Part shown: one piece after another, positions 36,325-45,687 of the stretch | Numbering within the stretch: the stretch's first letter is position 1 | How the letters are laid out: every line of letters starts with the position of its first letter | DNA from: an uncultured Haliea sp. | Lineage (GTDB): Bacteria > Pseudomonadota > Gammaproteobacteria > Pseudomonadales > Halieaceae | Assembly (NCBI GenBank): GCA_913062625.1 | Contig: CAJXWP010000012.1 | Coordinates: forward strand, 1-56,544 | DNA: 56,544 bases | Reading direction: 5' to 3' | Translations under genes and position numbers: made by a program | The notes under the pieces: model-generated | Seen by the model: only the letters and a program-made list of their open reading frames with translations | What the model was told of the DNA's origin: nothing | The model's database searches: none

Positions 36325-39015
36325 TTGGCCCAAGGCCTCTACGATATCGCACCGCTCGAACATTTTATCAGCGAAGGCTGCACACTGCTAACGCCCAACT
36401 TCCGGTTGGCGAGGCGCATCAAAGCCCAGTGGGATGCTCAGCGCATGGCAGCCGGAGAGCGAGTATGGGAGCCTCTTTCTGTGCAGCCCCTAGAGGGTTG
36501 GTTACTGGCGCAATGGGAGTTGGCGGTCAACCTGGGGCTTTTGCCGCCTCTTATGCCCCTTGACTCGAATCAGACTCTGGAGCTCTGGCGGCAGGTGATT
36601 ATCGAGCAGGGGGAGCAGACCGCTGACTTCCATCTGCTGCGCCCTGACGCCGCGGCAGAGATCGCCAGCCATGCGCGCGATACGCTGTGTCGATGGCAGG
36701 TCGACATGACTAACCGAGGACTGCGCCAGTCGTTCCAGTTGGATCAGGATTGCGACACGTTTCTGCAGTGGTTAGCATTGTTTGAGCGGCGTTTGAACAA
36801 GCAACGGCACTGCACGCCGGTTGATTGTCTCACGCAATTGCTGAGTATTGCGGGTCAATTACCCGTCGCTCGCGTGGTACTGATAGAGTTTGAAGACATT
36901 ACACCACTAGTCCGTTCGGTCCTCGCGTCATTGGGCGCGAACGTGAGCAGATTTAGCGCTGAGGTACCGCAGGCGGAGTGCCGTGCGCAGTCCTTTAGCG
37001 ATAAACAGGCGGAGTTGGGGGCAGTAGCAAGCTGGGCTGCTAATCTTCACCGCAGCGACGCTAAGGCGACCGTTGGTATCGTGCTGAGCGATATGGGCAC
37101 CGATAGAATTCCGCTCGAGTACCGATTGCGGCGCGAGTTCGACTGTCTTGGTGACAATTACACGAGTTTGCCAGTGAATTTCTCTACCGGCATCGCTCTT
37201 GGTCAGGCACCTCTCGTGCGCGATGCGCTCGCAACGCTAGCATTGGGACTGCAGCGTACGACAGTGCCTGCAGTGGTTCATGTGTTGCGCTCGCGATTTC
37301 TCGTCCTACCCGATGCAGACACTGCGCTTACGCAGCTTTTCGTGACATCGCTTTACGGACAAGGCAGTGAGGAACTGGTCATTGCCGACCTGCGCTACGC
37401 AGCGGCAAACGTAACTCTAGGGGAAGAAAAGGGACTGGTGCTGGGCCGATACTTGCGCAGCCTTTCTGAAATGAGGGAGTTGCGCCCAGCAGCCTTACCC
37501 TCGCGTTGGGTCGATCATTTTAGCAAAATTCTGGCCCTGTTTGGCTGGCCCGGTGATCAGGGGCTTGATTCGCTGGAGTACCAGCAGTTGGAACTGTGGC
37601 AGCGTACGCTCGAAGAGTTTAAGACGTTTGACGCCGTCTGCGACACTATGCACTTTGCAAAGGCGTTGCAGTTACTGCGTGATTGTTGCCACCGGCAGAT
37701 ATCCCAACCGCAAACTGAAGACAGCCCGATTCAGGTGCTAGGGCCTCTGGAGGCGGCAGGGCTCGCTTTTGAGCATTTGTGGCTCACCGGCATGCAAGGC
37801 ATGAGCTGGCCAGCTTCCCCGCGCCCTAATCCGTTTATTCCAGTTTCCTTGCAGACACAATTGCAGATGCCACATGCTACCCCAGAGCGCGAATGGGAGT
37901 TCAGCGAATCGCTGATGAACGGATATGCAAGACTCTGTAAGGCGATGCATGCCAGCTATTGTCGTCAAATTGATGGGGTTGCGGACGTGCCGAGTGCACT
38001 GCTGAATAACGTTGTGATTGAGGCAGCCGCGGAGCCGCCATCGGTCTCAAGGCACTGGGCGAGGGAATGCAGCGCAGGCGTATTAGAAACACTGCGCGAT
38101 CAGGAAGGCCTTTCTTTAGACGCAGAGTCTCGAGCCGCAATTAGGGGTGGCAGTGGCCTGTTAGAGGATCAGTCACAGTGTCCTTTTCGAGCGTTTGCAC
38201 GTCATCGATTGAAGGTCGAGCCATTGGGTTCTTTTGTCGTTGCGTTGTCAGCCGGCCAGCGTGGTTCATTGCTGCATGATGCACTTTATGCGCTTTGGGG
38301 TGAGATCGATGATCACGCCGCGCTGCAGGCATTGAATCCGGTGACGGAGAATCAGACTATTGTGCGAGCGGTGCAATCCGCTATAGACGCATTCCCTGCG
38401 ACGCAGCGACGAAGACTTGGGGAGTCTTACTGGCAGCTGGAGTCGAAACGATTGGCCTCACTGCTGCATGAATGGCTTGGTGTAGAGCGTCAGCGGAGCA
38501 CTTTTGTCGTAGTACAAAGAGAGCAGGACGTTACGTTGGAGTTGGCGCACCTCAAGATTCGTCTGCGCGTGGATCGCGTTGATCAATTGCCCGATGGCTC
38601 TCGTGTGATCATTGACTACAAATCCGGTAAGAGCAACGTACACGATTGGCTTGGAGAGAGACCTGCCAAACCGCAGCTTCTGTTATATAGCATAGCAGAA
38701 CCAGACGGGGCTGCAGCATTGGCTTTTGCCCAAGTCCGCCCGCGCGCTTGTCGGTACATTGGCCTTGGCGCGGTGGAGGCGGCTGCAGGCATCAGTACCG
38801 ATATTCCGCGTGCAGTGAAGACAGCGATGGACGCGCAAGATTGGATTTCCCTGAATGCACGCTGGCGAGAAAACCTTGAACGCCTCGCTAATGAGTTTGT
38901 AGCGGGTGACGCGCAGGTCGATCCTCTTAGTACATCGAGTTGCACCTGGTGTGGATTGCAATCGCTGTGCAGGATAGATGCACAGCAGGAGATCTTGGAG
39001 TTGGAGTCAGAATGA
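36325..39015 (+). CDS. AddB-like nuclease/inactivated helicase (TIGR03623 type)
   Basis: 896 residues from a TTG start with AGGAGAG before it. The N-terminal two thirds resemble inactivated helicase domains and the C-terminus is a PD-(D/E)XK nuclease with Asp750, Asp764 and Lys766 (IDYKSGK). An iron-sulfur staple is complete: Cys619 in QCPFRAF and Cys873, Cys876, Cys882 (C-x2-C-x5-C), the same spacing as Bacillus AddB. It probably forms a double-strand-break resection complex with the next gene, whose start overlaps its stop. No recB, recC or recD is nearby. Family name from memory of TIGR03623. Confidence 0.85.
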   Translation: MAQGLYDIAPLEHFISEGCTLLTPNFRLARRIKAQWDAQRMAAGERVWEPLSVQPLEGWLLAQWELAVNLGLLPPLMPLDSNQTLELWRQVIIEQGEQTADFHLLRPDAAAEIASHARDTLCRWQVDMTNRGLRQSFQLDQDCDTFLQWLALFERRLNKQRHCTPVDCLTQLLSIAGQLPVARVVLIEFEDITPLVRSVLASLGANVSRFSAEVPQAECRAQSFSDKQAELGAVASWAANLHRSDAKATVGIVLSDMGTDRIPLEYRLRREFDCLGDNYTSLPVNFSTGIALGQAPLVRDALATLALGLQRTTVPAVVHVLRSRFLVLPDADTALTQLFVTSLYGQGSEELVIADLRYAAANVTLGEEKGLVLGRYLRSLSEMRELRPAALPSRWVDHFSKILALFGWPGDQGLDSLEYQQLELWQRTLEEFKTFDAVCDTMHFAKALQLLRDCCHRQISQPQTEDSPIQVLGPLEAAGLAFEHLWLTGMQGMSWPASPRPNPFIPVSLQTQLQMPHATPEREWEFSESLMNGYARLCKAMHASYCRQIDGVADVPSALLNNVVIEAAAEPPSVSRHWARECSAGVLETLRDQEGLSLDAESRAAIRGGSGLLEDQSQCPFRAFARHRLKVEPLGSFVVALSAGQRGSLLHDALYALWGEIDDHAALQALNPVTENQTIVRAVQSAIDAFPATQRRRLGESYWQLESKRLASLLHEWLGVERQRSTFVVVQREQDVTLELAHLKIRLRVDRVDQLPDGSRVIIDYKSGKSNVHDWLGERPAKPQLLLYSIAEPDGAAALAFAQVRPRACRYIGLGAVEAAAGISTDIPRAVKTAMDAQDWISLNARWRENLERLANEFVAGDAQVDPLSTSSCTWCGLQSLCRIDAQQEILELESE

Positions 39016-42000
39016 GCGTCGTCATCGATGCGCCCGCCCGCGAGGCCGCAATAGACCCCACACGCAGTTTCTGTGTCAGTGCTCCTGCCGGTTCCGGTAA
39101 AACTGAACTATTGATTCAGCGGTATCTGAGTTTACTGTCTAGAGTTCGACGCCCCGAGCAGGTGCTGGCGATAACGTTTACGCGAAAGGCGGCAGCAGAA
39201 ATGTGCGAACGTGTAATGACTGCACTGTTGTCTGCTCGGGACGGGACCGCGTGCGATAGTCCACACAAGAAGACAACTCGGTCACTCGCGGAGCAGGCCC
39301 TGCAGGCCGATGAGCAATATGGTTGGGATCTACTGCGAAACATCTCGCGCTTCAATATTAAAACGATCGACAGTTTTTGTGCGGGGCTCGTCCGGCAAAT
39401 GCCTGTACTGAGTCGGTTTGGTGGTCAGGCAGACGTTGTGGACGACGCTGCACAACTCTACCGCGAAGCGGTATTGGAGCTGTACAAGCTATTGGACGAA
39501 GACCACCCTTTGGCGATCGACATTGAGGCGTTGCTACTGCACTTTGATAACAACTGGGATCGTCTGCAGGAATTATTAGTGTCGATGCTGAGTCGCCGAG
39601 AGCAGTGGCATGATTATATTAGGGTGGATCATGCACCAGAGGCCTCGGGTGCATACCTAGTGGAAGCGGTGGAATTACTTGTACATGACGAGCTCGCCGC
39701 GGTTGCTGCCTTGCTGAAGCCTTATGAGGCCGGCTTGTTGGAGCTTTTACAGTATGCTGCGGCTAACCTTTCAGAAGCGGTGCCAGCACGTTTTCCTGGG
39801 ACTTCGGCCACTGATTTATTGGGTTGGCGGGGTGTCAAAAAGCTGCTTCTGACGCAAACCGGAAGCTGGCGCAAAAGCAGTACCAAGCGAGAAGGCTTTC
39901 CTGCAGGCAAAGGTAAACTTGAGGAGCGCAAAAAAGACCTTAAAGCGATGCTGGCTGAGTTGCAGCAGTTAGAAGGGTTAGAAGATCGCTTAGCATCCAT
40001 CGGAATTCTGCCGGCGATACAACCAGACAGCGTTTCCTGGCAACTGGTGTTGCATCTGTCGCGGTTACTTCCGATGCTCGCGGCTCAGCTTTTACTCGTT
40101 TTTCGCAAGTATGGTGTCGTGGATTATAGTCAGGTGACACAATCTGCTCTGCAGGCACTTGGGGAAGATGACGCGCCCACCGAGTTAGCGCTGCGTCTGG
40201 ATTATCAGATTGAACATCTATTGGTTGATGAATTTCAGGATACGGCTATTAATCAATACGAGCTTTTGCGTAAGCTTACTCGTGGCTGGGGTGAGTACAA
40301 TACGGAAAATCCAGAAGGCAGTAGAACGTTGATGATCGTGGGTGACGGCATGCAATCCATCTATGGATTTCGTGGCGCTAACGTCGGTCTTTTTCTGAAG
40401 GCCCGACGAGAGGGATTTAACGGCGTGTCACTCCGACACTTGGAGTTGAGCTGTAACTTTCGCTCGGATAAAGGTCTCGTAGAGTGGGTGAACCAAACGT
40501 TCAGCCAGGCTTTTCCGGCGAGCAATGATGTTGACCGGGCTCAGGTCAGCTATAGCTCGGCGAACGCTGTGCGTGCGCAGGGGCAACCAATGCCGGTCGA
40601 GATGCATGCTTTCAGTGGCGAGGATGCTCGTGCTCACGAGGTCGACTATATTTGCACGAGAATTGAACAGTGTGTCGAAAACGGGTGCGATACGATCGCC
40701 GTGTTGGGGCGAACTCGAAGTCATCTGCAGCCGATCATCAAGCGTCTCAGACAATTGGACGTCAGTTATCATGCGGCCGATTTGGACCCCTTGGCCAGCT
40801 CACCTGTGGTTGCTGATATGCTGAATCTCTGTCGTGCTCTGGCCAGTGACACTGATCGGCTGGCCTGGTTAGCGTTACTGCGAGGGCCATGGTGTGGGCT
40901 AAAATTGGCTGATTTATTATCCGTTGCACGCTGTGGTGATGCGGCACCGCACACTTCTATCTGGTCGTGCCTGCACAGCGCTGAACTGCTGCAGGTAGTC
41001 AGTGATGACGCTAGTCTGCGTCTGCGGCACACGCTTCCGGTACTTTCCGATGCGAGAGCAAAACGTGATCGGCTTGGTTTGCGAGTGTGGGTGGAACAAG
41101 CCTGGGTCGGACTCGGCGGCCCTGCGTGTGCAGTGGGGATTGAAGGCTTGGAGGATGCCGAAAATTTTCTACAGTTGCTTGAGCAGGCTGAAGGAGAGGG
41201 CGTAGGCCTCGATGTCAATTGGCTATTACTGCGGTTACAGAAGCGGTATATGAGCGCTGGAAATCCTGACAGTCAAGTCAAACTGATGACGCTGCATAAA
41301 GCCAAGGGTCTAGAGTTTGACCGGGTGATTATTCCACAGCTGAATCGGTCTCCGCGCAGCGATAATCGGGAAATACTGCTGTGGGACGAGCATAGTAACG
41401 CTCAGGGCGACCGCTCTTTTTTACTCGCGGCCGATGATCACAGTGCGGATGATACTCCGACGCTGTATAACTATCTTCGTGCGCAGCGCCAGAAAAAATC
41501 TTTACTGGAAACCACCCGTCTTTTTTACGTGGGTACGACTCGCGCAGTGAGCCACCTACTACTGACGTGGAGCTTCAGGCAGGACGAAAAAACCGGTTTG
41601 CCTCGTGCACCCTCAAAGCAAACCTTATTGAGTCCTATATGGAAAACCGTGCAACATGAGATGACGGTGCATGAAGTTTCCACCACGCGGGGCGCAGTCA
41701 GTGCAGTAAACAGTGGACGCCTATTGACACGACTGCGACGCGATACCGAACCCGTGAAAGCCGTTCAATCCTCCCCAGCTTCAGCGCTAGACGTTACAGA
41801 CATTTCCTCGCGTTATGATAACCATGTTGAGCGCAGTATTGGTACCGTCGTGCATCTTGCGCTCGAGCAGCTATCAGCGCGCTCAACGCTGCCCACAGCC
41901 ATAAGCGCTGAAGATCAGCGGCGTTGGCGCATGACGCTACAGCAGAAGGGTTTGTCGGGTGGCTCGCTTGAGGGCGCGCTTAATCAGGTTGTGAGTTCCT

Positions 42001-42377
42001 TAACCCAATCACTGCAGGTCGCGAGCAGCGGGCGATGGGTATTGTCCAACGACCACATTAATGCTCGCAGCGAATGGCCGCTCACGGTGATTGACGGGCG
42101 CGGGCGCGTCAGTGACATCATCATAGATCGTAGTTTTGTCGATAAAGAGACAGGAGAACGATGGATCGTAGATTATAAAAACAGTCGCCCTTCGACAGAA
42201 GAGCCGCTGCATGTTTTCGCAGCAAGGGAAAGCGCAGCGTATTTCAATCAGTTGTTATGTTATCGCGATGCCCTGAGGGAGCTGGTCAAAGAGCCATTGC
42301 GCTGTGCCTTATTTTTTACGGCACTGGGCTACTTGCATGCGATCCCTGAACTGGATTTGCCCGCCTCGAAGACCTAA
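39012..42377 (+). CDS. AddA-like UvrD-family helicase/exonuclease
   Basis: 1121 residues from ATG 39012, overlapping the upstream stop by four bases. SF1 helicase motifs are complete: Walker A APAGSGKT at residues 24-31, Walker B VDEFQDT near 405, motif III GDGMQSIYGFRGA, and motif VI TRLFYVGTTRA near residue 843. The C-terminal nuclease has the DYK signature at Asp1054-Lys1056. It is expected to unwind and trim broken ends with the AddB-like partner and load RecA. The longer open frame starting at 38940 overlaps the upstream gene and is not used. Confidence 0.9.
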   Translation: MSVVIDAPAREAAIDPTRSFCVSAPAGSGKTELLIQRYLSLLSRVRRPEQVLAITFTRKAAAEMCERVMTALLSARDGTACDSPHKKTTRSLAEQALQADEQYGWDLLRNISRFNIKTIDSFCAGLVRQMPVLSRFGGQADVVDDAAQLYREAVLELYKLLDEDHPLAIDIEALLLHFDNNWDRLQELLVSMLSRREQWHDYIRVDHAPEASGAYLVEAVELLVHDELAAVAALLKPYEAGLLELLQYAAANLSEAVPARFPGTSATDLLGWRGVKKLLLTQTGSWRKSSTKREGFPAGKGKLEERKKDLKAMLAELQQLEGLEDRLASIGILPAIQPDSVSWQLVLHLSRLLPMLAAQLLLVFRKYGVVDYSQVTQSALQALGEDDAPTELALRLDYQIEHLLVDEFQDTAINQYELLRKLTRGWGEYNTENPEGSRTLMIVGDGMQSIYGFRGANVGLFLKARREGFNGVSLRHLELSCNFRSDKGLVEWVNQTFSQAFPASNDVDRAQVSYSSANAVRAQGQPMPVEMHAFSGEDARAHEVDYICTRIEQCVENGCDTIAVLGRTRSHLQPIIKRLRQLDVSYHAADLDPLASSPVVADMLNLCRALASDTDRLAWLALLRGPWCGLKLADLLSVARCGDAAPHTSIWSCLHSAELLQVVSDDASLRLRHTLPVLSDARAKRDRLGLRVWVEQAWVGLGGPACAVGIEGLEDAENFLQLLEQAEGEGVGLDVNWLLLRLQKRYMSAGNPDSQVKLMTLHKAKGLEFDRVIIPQLNRSPRSDNREILLWDEHSNAQGDRSFLLAADDHSADDTPTLYNYLRAQRQKKSLLETTRLFYVGTTRAVSHLLLTWSFRQDEKTGLPRAPSKQTLLSPIWKTVQHEMTVHEVSTTRGAVSAVNSGRLLTRLRRDTEPVKAVQSSPASALDVTDISSRYDNHVERSIGTVVHLALEQLSARSTLPTAISAEDQRRWRMTLQQKGLSGGSLEGALNQVVSSLTQSLQVASSGRWVLSNDHINARSEWPLTVIDGRGRVSDIIIDRSFVDKETGERWIVDYKNSRPSTEEPLHVFAARESAAYFNQLLCYRDALRELVKEPLRCALFFTALGYLHAIPELDLPASKT

Positions 42378-42397
42378 CGGCGGCGGGCAATGGTCGC

Positions 42398-43033
42398 TTA
42401 TGACTCTGTTTTGTCCTGCTTCTTCAGCGTCAGTGCCATAGCTTCTGCAAATACGATCACGACAGTTTGGCCGAGTTTCACGCCTTCCATTTTTTGCGGC
42501 TCCACATCACCAATGACGTGTACCATGCCAAAGGAATCTTTAATGGTTACGGTGCCAGATTCACGATTCATGCCTTCAACGGTAACGACTGCACGGATGA
42601 CGCGCATATTAGCGATACCGGGCTGAGTGGCGTCTTCTGACACGGCCTCTTCATCAAGCTCAACCCATGGGGCAGCGAGCTCTTCTGCCGTTGGTACTCG
42701 CAGCTCAGACTCGATGGCCGCAATGTAAGTAACGACAACACTATCGCCGACCTTTACGTCCTCTAGCGGTATCGCTTTGTCTTGCGATTGCAGCGTGAAG
42801 GTGCTGCCCGCGGGTCCGCGCAGAGTAATCTGGCGAGTCTTAAGATCAATAGCGGTGATTTCGGCTTCTGCTTCTATCGCTACCGCACGACCAGCCGCTG
42901 GAGCTTCAGCTTGAGATTCCGCTTTGGGTTCTTCATGGTGTGCTGCTTGTGCCAACATCGGTAAGGCAACTGCTAAGAGCGCAATCAGGCCTGTTCGAGT
43001 AGCGCGGGACAGGGTCTTCATGGTGTGAGTCAT
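42398..43033 (-). CDS. Exported protein with two similar beta domains, unknown function
   Basis: 211 residues with a signal peptide ending near AQA (residues 28-30), so it is periplasmic. Two similar segments follow: residues about 57-107 (ITAIDLKTRQITLRG to KVGDSVVVTYIAA) and about 147-198 (VVTVEGMNRESGTVTI to KLGQTVVIVFAEA). Both look like small OB- or beta-barrel modules joined by an acidic linker. An AGAAGG site precedes ATG 43033. No family is recognised. It is convergent with the AddA-like gene. Confidence 0.75.
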   Translation of the reverse strand: MTHTMKTLSRATRTGLIALLAVALPMLAQAAHHEEPKAESQAEAPAAGRAVAIEAEAEITAIDLKTRQITLRGPAGSTFTLQSQDKAIPLEDVKVGDSVVVTYIAAIESELRVPTAEELAAPWVELDEEAVSEDATQPGIANMRVIRAVVTVEGMNRESGTVTIKDSFGMVHVIGDVEPQKMEGVKLGQTVVIVFAEAMALTLKKQDKTES

Positions 43034-43147
43034 AAACGTATTCCTTCTGAAGTTATGGAGTTATCTCGATGCTGTAATGCAACGAGAGGGCTGACAAGAT
43101 ACTCGCAAGACCCCGCACAATGCAACTTTCGCATAGATGCGCCGGGT

Positions 43148-44281
43148 TCATAATTTTCGGGCCAGTACTATGTTAAATCGAGCGTTGCTGACGAATTTTT
43201 CCACTCGATCAAACGTACGGCGCAGAGTAGGCTGATAGTCGAGATGCCTGTTGGCAACCAAGTAGAGTCGTCCGCCAGGTTGCAGGTGCTGGCTACATTG
43301 CTCAAGCACGTTTCGACCGGCAAAATCATCCACCGTATGCTGCAGATGAAAGGGAGGGTTGCACAGAATCAGTTGCGCGGGCTTTCCGCAGTAGTCGATG
43401 AGGCCGTCACCCTGAAAGAAGCTTATGTTGCTTGAATCTTGCGGGAAGATTCGACTTGCATTGAGCCGTGCAGAGCGCACGGCCATCGCCGATTCATCGC
43501 AAAAAGCAATGTGAGACGCCACTCCTTGCTTCAATGCGACCAGGCCCAAAATGCCATTGCCGCAGGCGAGGTCAATGAGTGTCTCAGCGGGCGCTACAGT
43601 AGGCAGTTGCTCCAGCAGGAAGCGAGCACCCATGTCCAGCTTCTCTCTGCTGAAAACATTGGCTAAGGCGCACAGTTCTGCATCCAACGCTTCGCAGTGA
43701 TAAGTCGCCGTTCCACTATACTCTGGAGCACGCCGCTCATTCCGTACGGCGCTAAAAAGACGCGCCTTATGATAGCCGCGGTGTCGCTGCGTAGGCCCTA
43801 TATAGCGCTCCAAAATGGCTGCCGTATGCGGTGACAAGTGCTTGTCCATGCCTGCGGCCAACACGGTTGTCCGCTGCGGCAGTAAGTGTGCGAGTTGGGA
43901 TAACTGATACTCGAACAGTGGTCTCTGTTTGGGAATTCGCAGTACCACCAATTCGGGTACAGTCGGAGGCTTCTCTGTGCTCCAAACAATGCGGGTCTGC
44001 GTTCGCATATTGGCGTACTCATTGTGTCTTAGTGCGAGCACAGCCAGCGCCGAATCCGTCCACAAGGCTTGAGGCTCTAGTGCTACACAGAGCGCCCCGT
44101 GCAGGTCGTTGACCACTAATATTCCTGGGCCGGGCGTACCGCGCTGATGGGTTTCCTCCAGCAATAAGGTGTCGGCACTGCACCACGCGATTAGCCGTTC
44201 ATCGGGACGGGCAGGGTAGCAGTTCAGCTGAAACGCTCCGTACGGCGTATCATAGTGGCTCGTGTGTGCTACGGCCGTCAT
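43148..44281 (-). CDS. rlmG: 23S rRNA (guanine1835-N2)-methyltransferase RlmG
   Basis: 377 residues (E. coli RlmG 378). An N-terminal inactive methyltransferase-like domain precedes the catalytic one, with AdoMet motif LIDLACGNGILGL near residue 240 and the catalytic NPPFHLQH near residue 310. The stretch ANVFSREKLDMGARFLLEQLP and the ending RHLDYQPTLRRTF match E. coli RlmG better than RsmC. It makes m2G1835 in 23S rRNA. Confidence 0.9.
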   Translation of the reverse strand: MTAVAHTSHYDTPYGAFQLNCYPARPDERLIAWCSADTLLLEETHQRGTPGPGILVVNDLHGALCVALEPQALWTDSALAVLALRHNEYANMRTQTRIVWSTEKPPTVPELVVLRIPKQRPLFEYQLSQLAHLLPQRTTVLAAGMDKHLSPHTAAILERYIGPTQRHRGYHKARLFSAVRNERRAPEYSGTATYHCEALDAELCALANVFSREKLDMGARFLLEQLPTVAPAETLIDLACGNGILGLVALKQGVASHIAFCDESAMAVRSARLNASRIFPQDSSNISFFQGDGLIDYCGKPAQLILCNPPFHLQHTVDDFAGRNVLEQCSQHLQPGGRLYLVANRHLDYQPTLRRTFDRVEKFVSNARFNIVLARKL

Positions 44282-44305
44282 GACAAGCGCACCTCTGCGT
44301 TTGGA

Positions 44306-45556
44306 TTAGCCATCGGCGGCGTAAAGGGTAAGTTGTTGCCCGGGGCGGATATATGCAGCCGGATCCAACGCATTCCAGATCACAATGTCACTGACCGAAA
44401 TTTTGAATTTGTCCGCGATGCGGTGAAGAGAGTCTCCTTCGCGGACTCGATAATCTTGAGCGAGTGCCTGCTCACTGGAGTCCATAATACTAATGGGTAC
44501 GTTAAGCGTATCACCCGCCCGGATCTTAGTGCCTTGGATCCCATTTAGTTGCTGTAGCAATATGACACGCGTACTAAATTTTTCCGCGATATAGCCTAGG
44601 TTGTCTCCAGGCTGTATCTGATAGACCTCCCACTGCATGAATTCCTCGGGGCCCGCCTCGGCTATGTTGGCTTCAAACTGATCCACAGTGCCAATAGGCA
44701 GCAATAACTCAGATGTGCCTTTTGCAGAAACAGCGCCTCGCAATCGACCCGGATTAAGCGCGCGAAGCGTCTCAATATCTACGCCTGCCATTTGTGCCGC
44801 CTTGACAATGTGCATGGGCCTTTTAATTTCGACAACTTCGAAGGAGGGTGAGTTGTCGACGGCAGGAATCGTGACGTTAAATTTTTGTGGGTCAGCTACG
44901 ATCTGAGTAAGCGCGAGAAGCTTCGGCACGTAGTTGTGAGTTTCAGTGGGTAGGTCTAACGACCAGTAATCTGTGTCTAATCCCTTCGCTTTGTTACTGC
45001 GTTGCGCTCGACGGACATTGGCACCGCCGCAATTATAAGCGGCAAGCGCCAGAAGCCAATCGTTATCAAATTTCTTGTGCAATTGTTCGAGGTAGTCCAG
45101 AGCGCCGGTGGTCGAGTCGCGCACGGCCTGGCGTCCGTCGTACCACGAGTCCTGTGCTAGGCCCAGATGCGTGCCAGTCCTGGGCATGATTTGCCACAGA
45201 CCTGCTGCGCCAGAGCGGGAAGCTGCAAAGGGGTTTAGCGTGCTTTCAATCATCGGTAGTAGCGCGATTTCCATCGGCATGCCGCGCTTGTCAACCTCCT
45301 CGACAATATGGTGAAGGTAGTAATCGGCTCGATCTTGCGGCGCTGGCACATAGTTGTGCTGTCGTAACAATGTCTCCCTCGCTTTGTCGACCCGGGCATG
45401 GTCGATGTCGTGCCAGCTGAGATCAAGACGAACGCGCTCCCATACGTCATCGGGCTGCTCGTTAGGAGGCAGTGCTGGTATTGGTGCGGGTGGCGCTGGG
45501 GATGCGGCAGAATCAGTGGCGGATCGTTCCGTTGATGTAGACTGGCAAGCCACCAT
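44306..45556 (-). CDS. mltD: Membrane-bound lytic transglycosylase D with LysM repeats
   Basis: 416 residues from ATG 45556. The SLT domain (residues ~85-220) has the catalytic Glu in LLPMIESTLNPFA, followed by GLWQIMPRTG and YNCGGAN; at least two LysM domains follow (GDNLGYIAEKFS and GDSLHRIADKFK). The protein begins MVACQSTST, matching the lipobox of E. coli MltD (VGCQST), so a signal peptide must be coded further upstream. The in-frame upstream codons do give a hydrophobic stretch but no ATG, GTG or TTG; see the finding at 45556-45646. Confidence 0.88.
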   Translation of the reverse strand: MVACQSTSTERSATDSAASPAPPAPIPALPPNEQPDDVWERVRLDLSWHDIDHARVDKARETLLRQHNYVPAPQDRADYYLHHIVEEVDKRGMPMEIALLPMIESTLNPFAASRSGAAGLWQIMPRTGTHLGLAQDSWYDGRQAVRDSTTGALDYLEQLHKKFDNDWLLALAAYNCGGANVRRAQRSNKAKGLDTDYWSLDLPTETHNYVPKLLALTQIVADPQKFNVTIPAVDNSPSFEVVEIKRPMHIVKAAQMAGVDIETLRALNPGRLRGAVSAKGTSELLLPIGTVDQFEANIAEAGPEEFMQWEVYQIQPGDNLGYIAEKFSTRVILLQQLNGIQGTKIRAGDTLNVPISIMDSSEQALAQDYRVREGDSLHRIADKFKISVSDIVIWNALDPAAYIRPGQQLTLYAADG

Positions 45557-45687
45557 AAGTAAAGTATAAATGACTATAGATAGTCTCGATAAACTATTGA
45601 AATATATGATTTTAAAATCCTTTTTTAGCCATAAAATAGAGTGTTAAGAACCCCGAAAATTGGTCTGCTACTGTCTCGGGTTATGGC

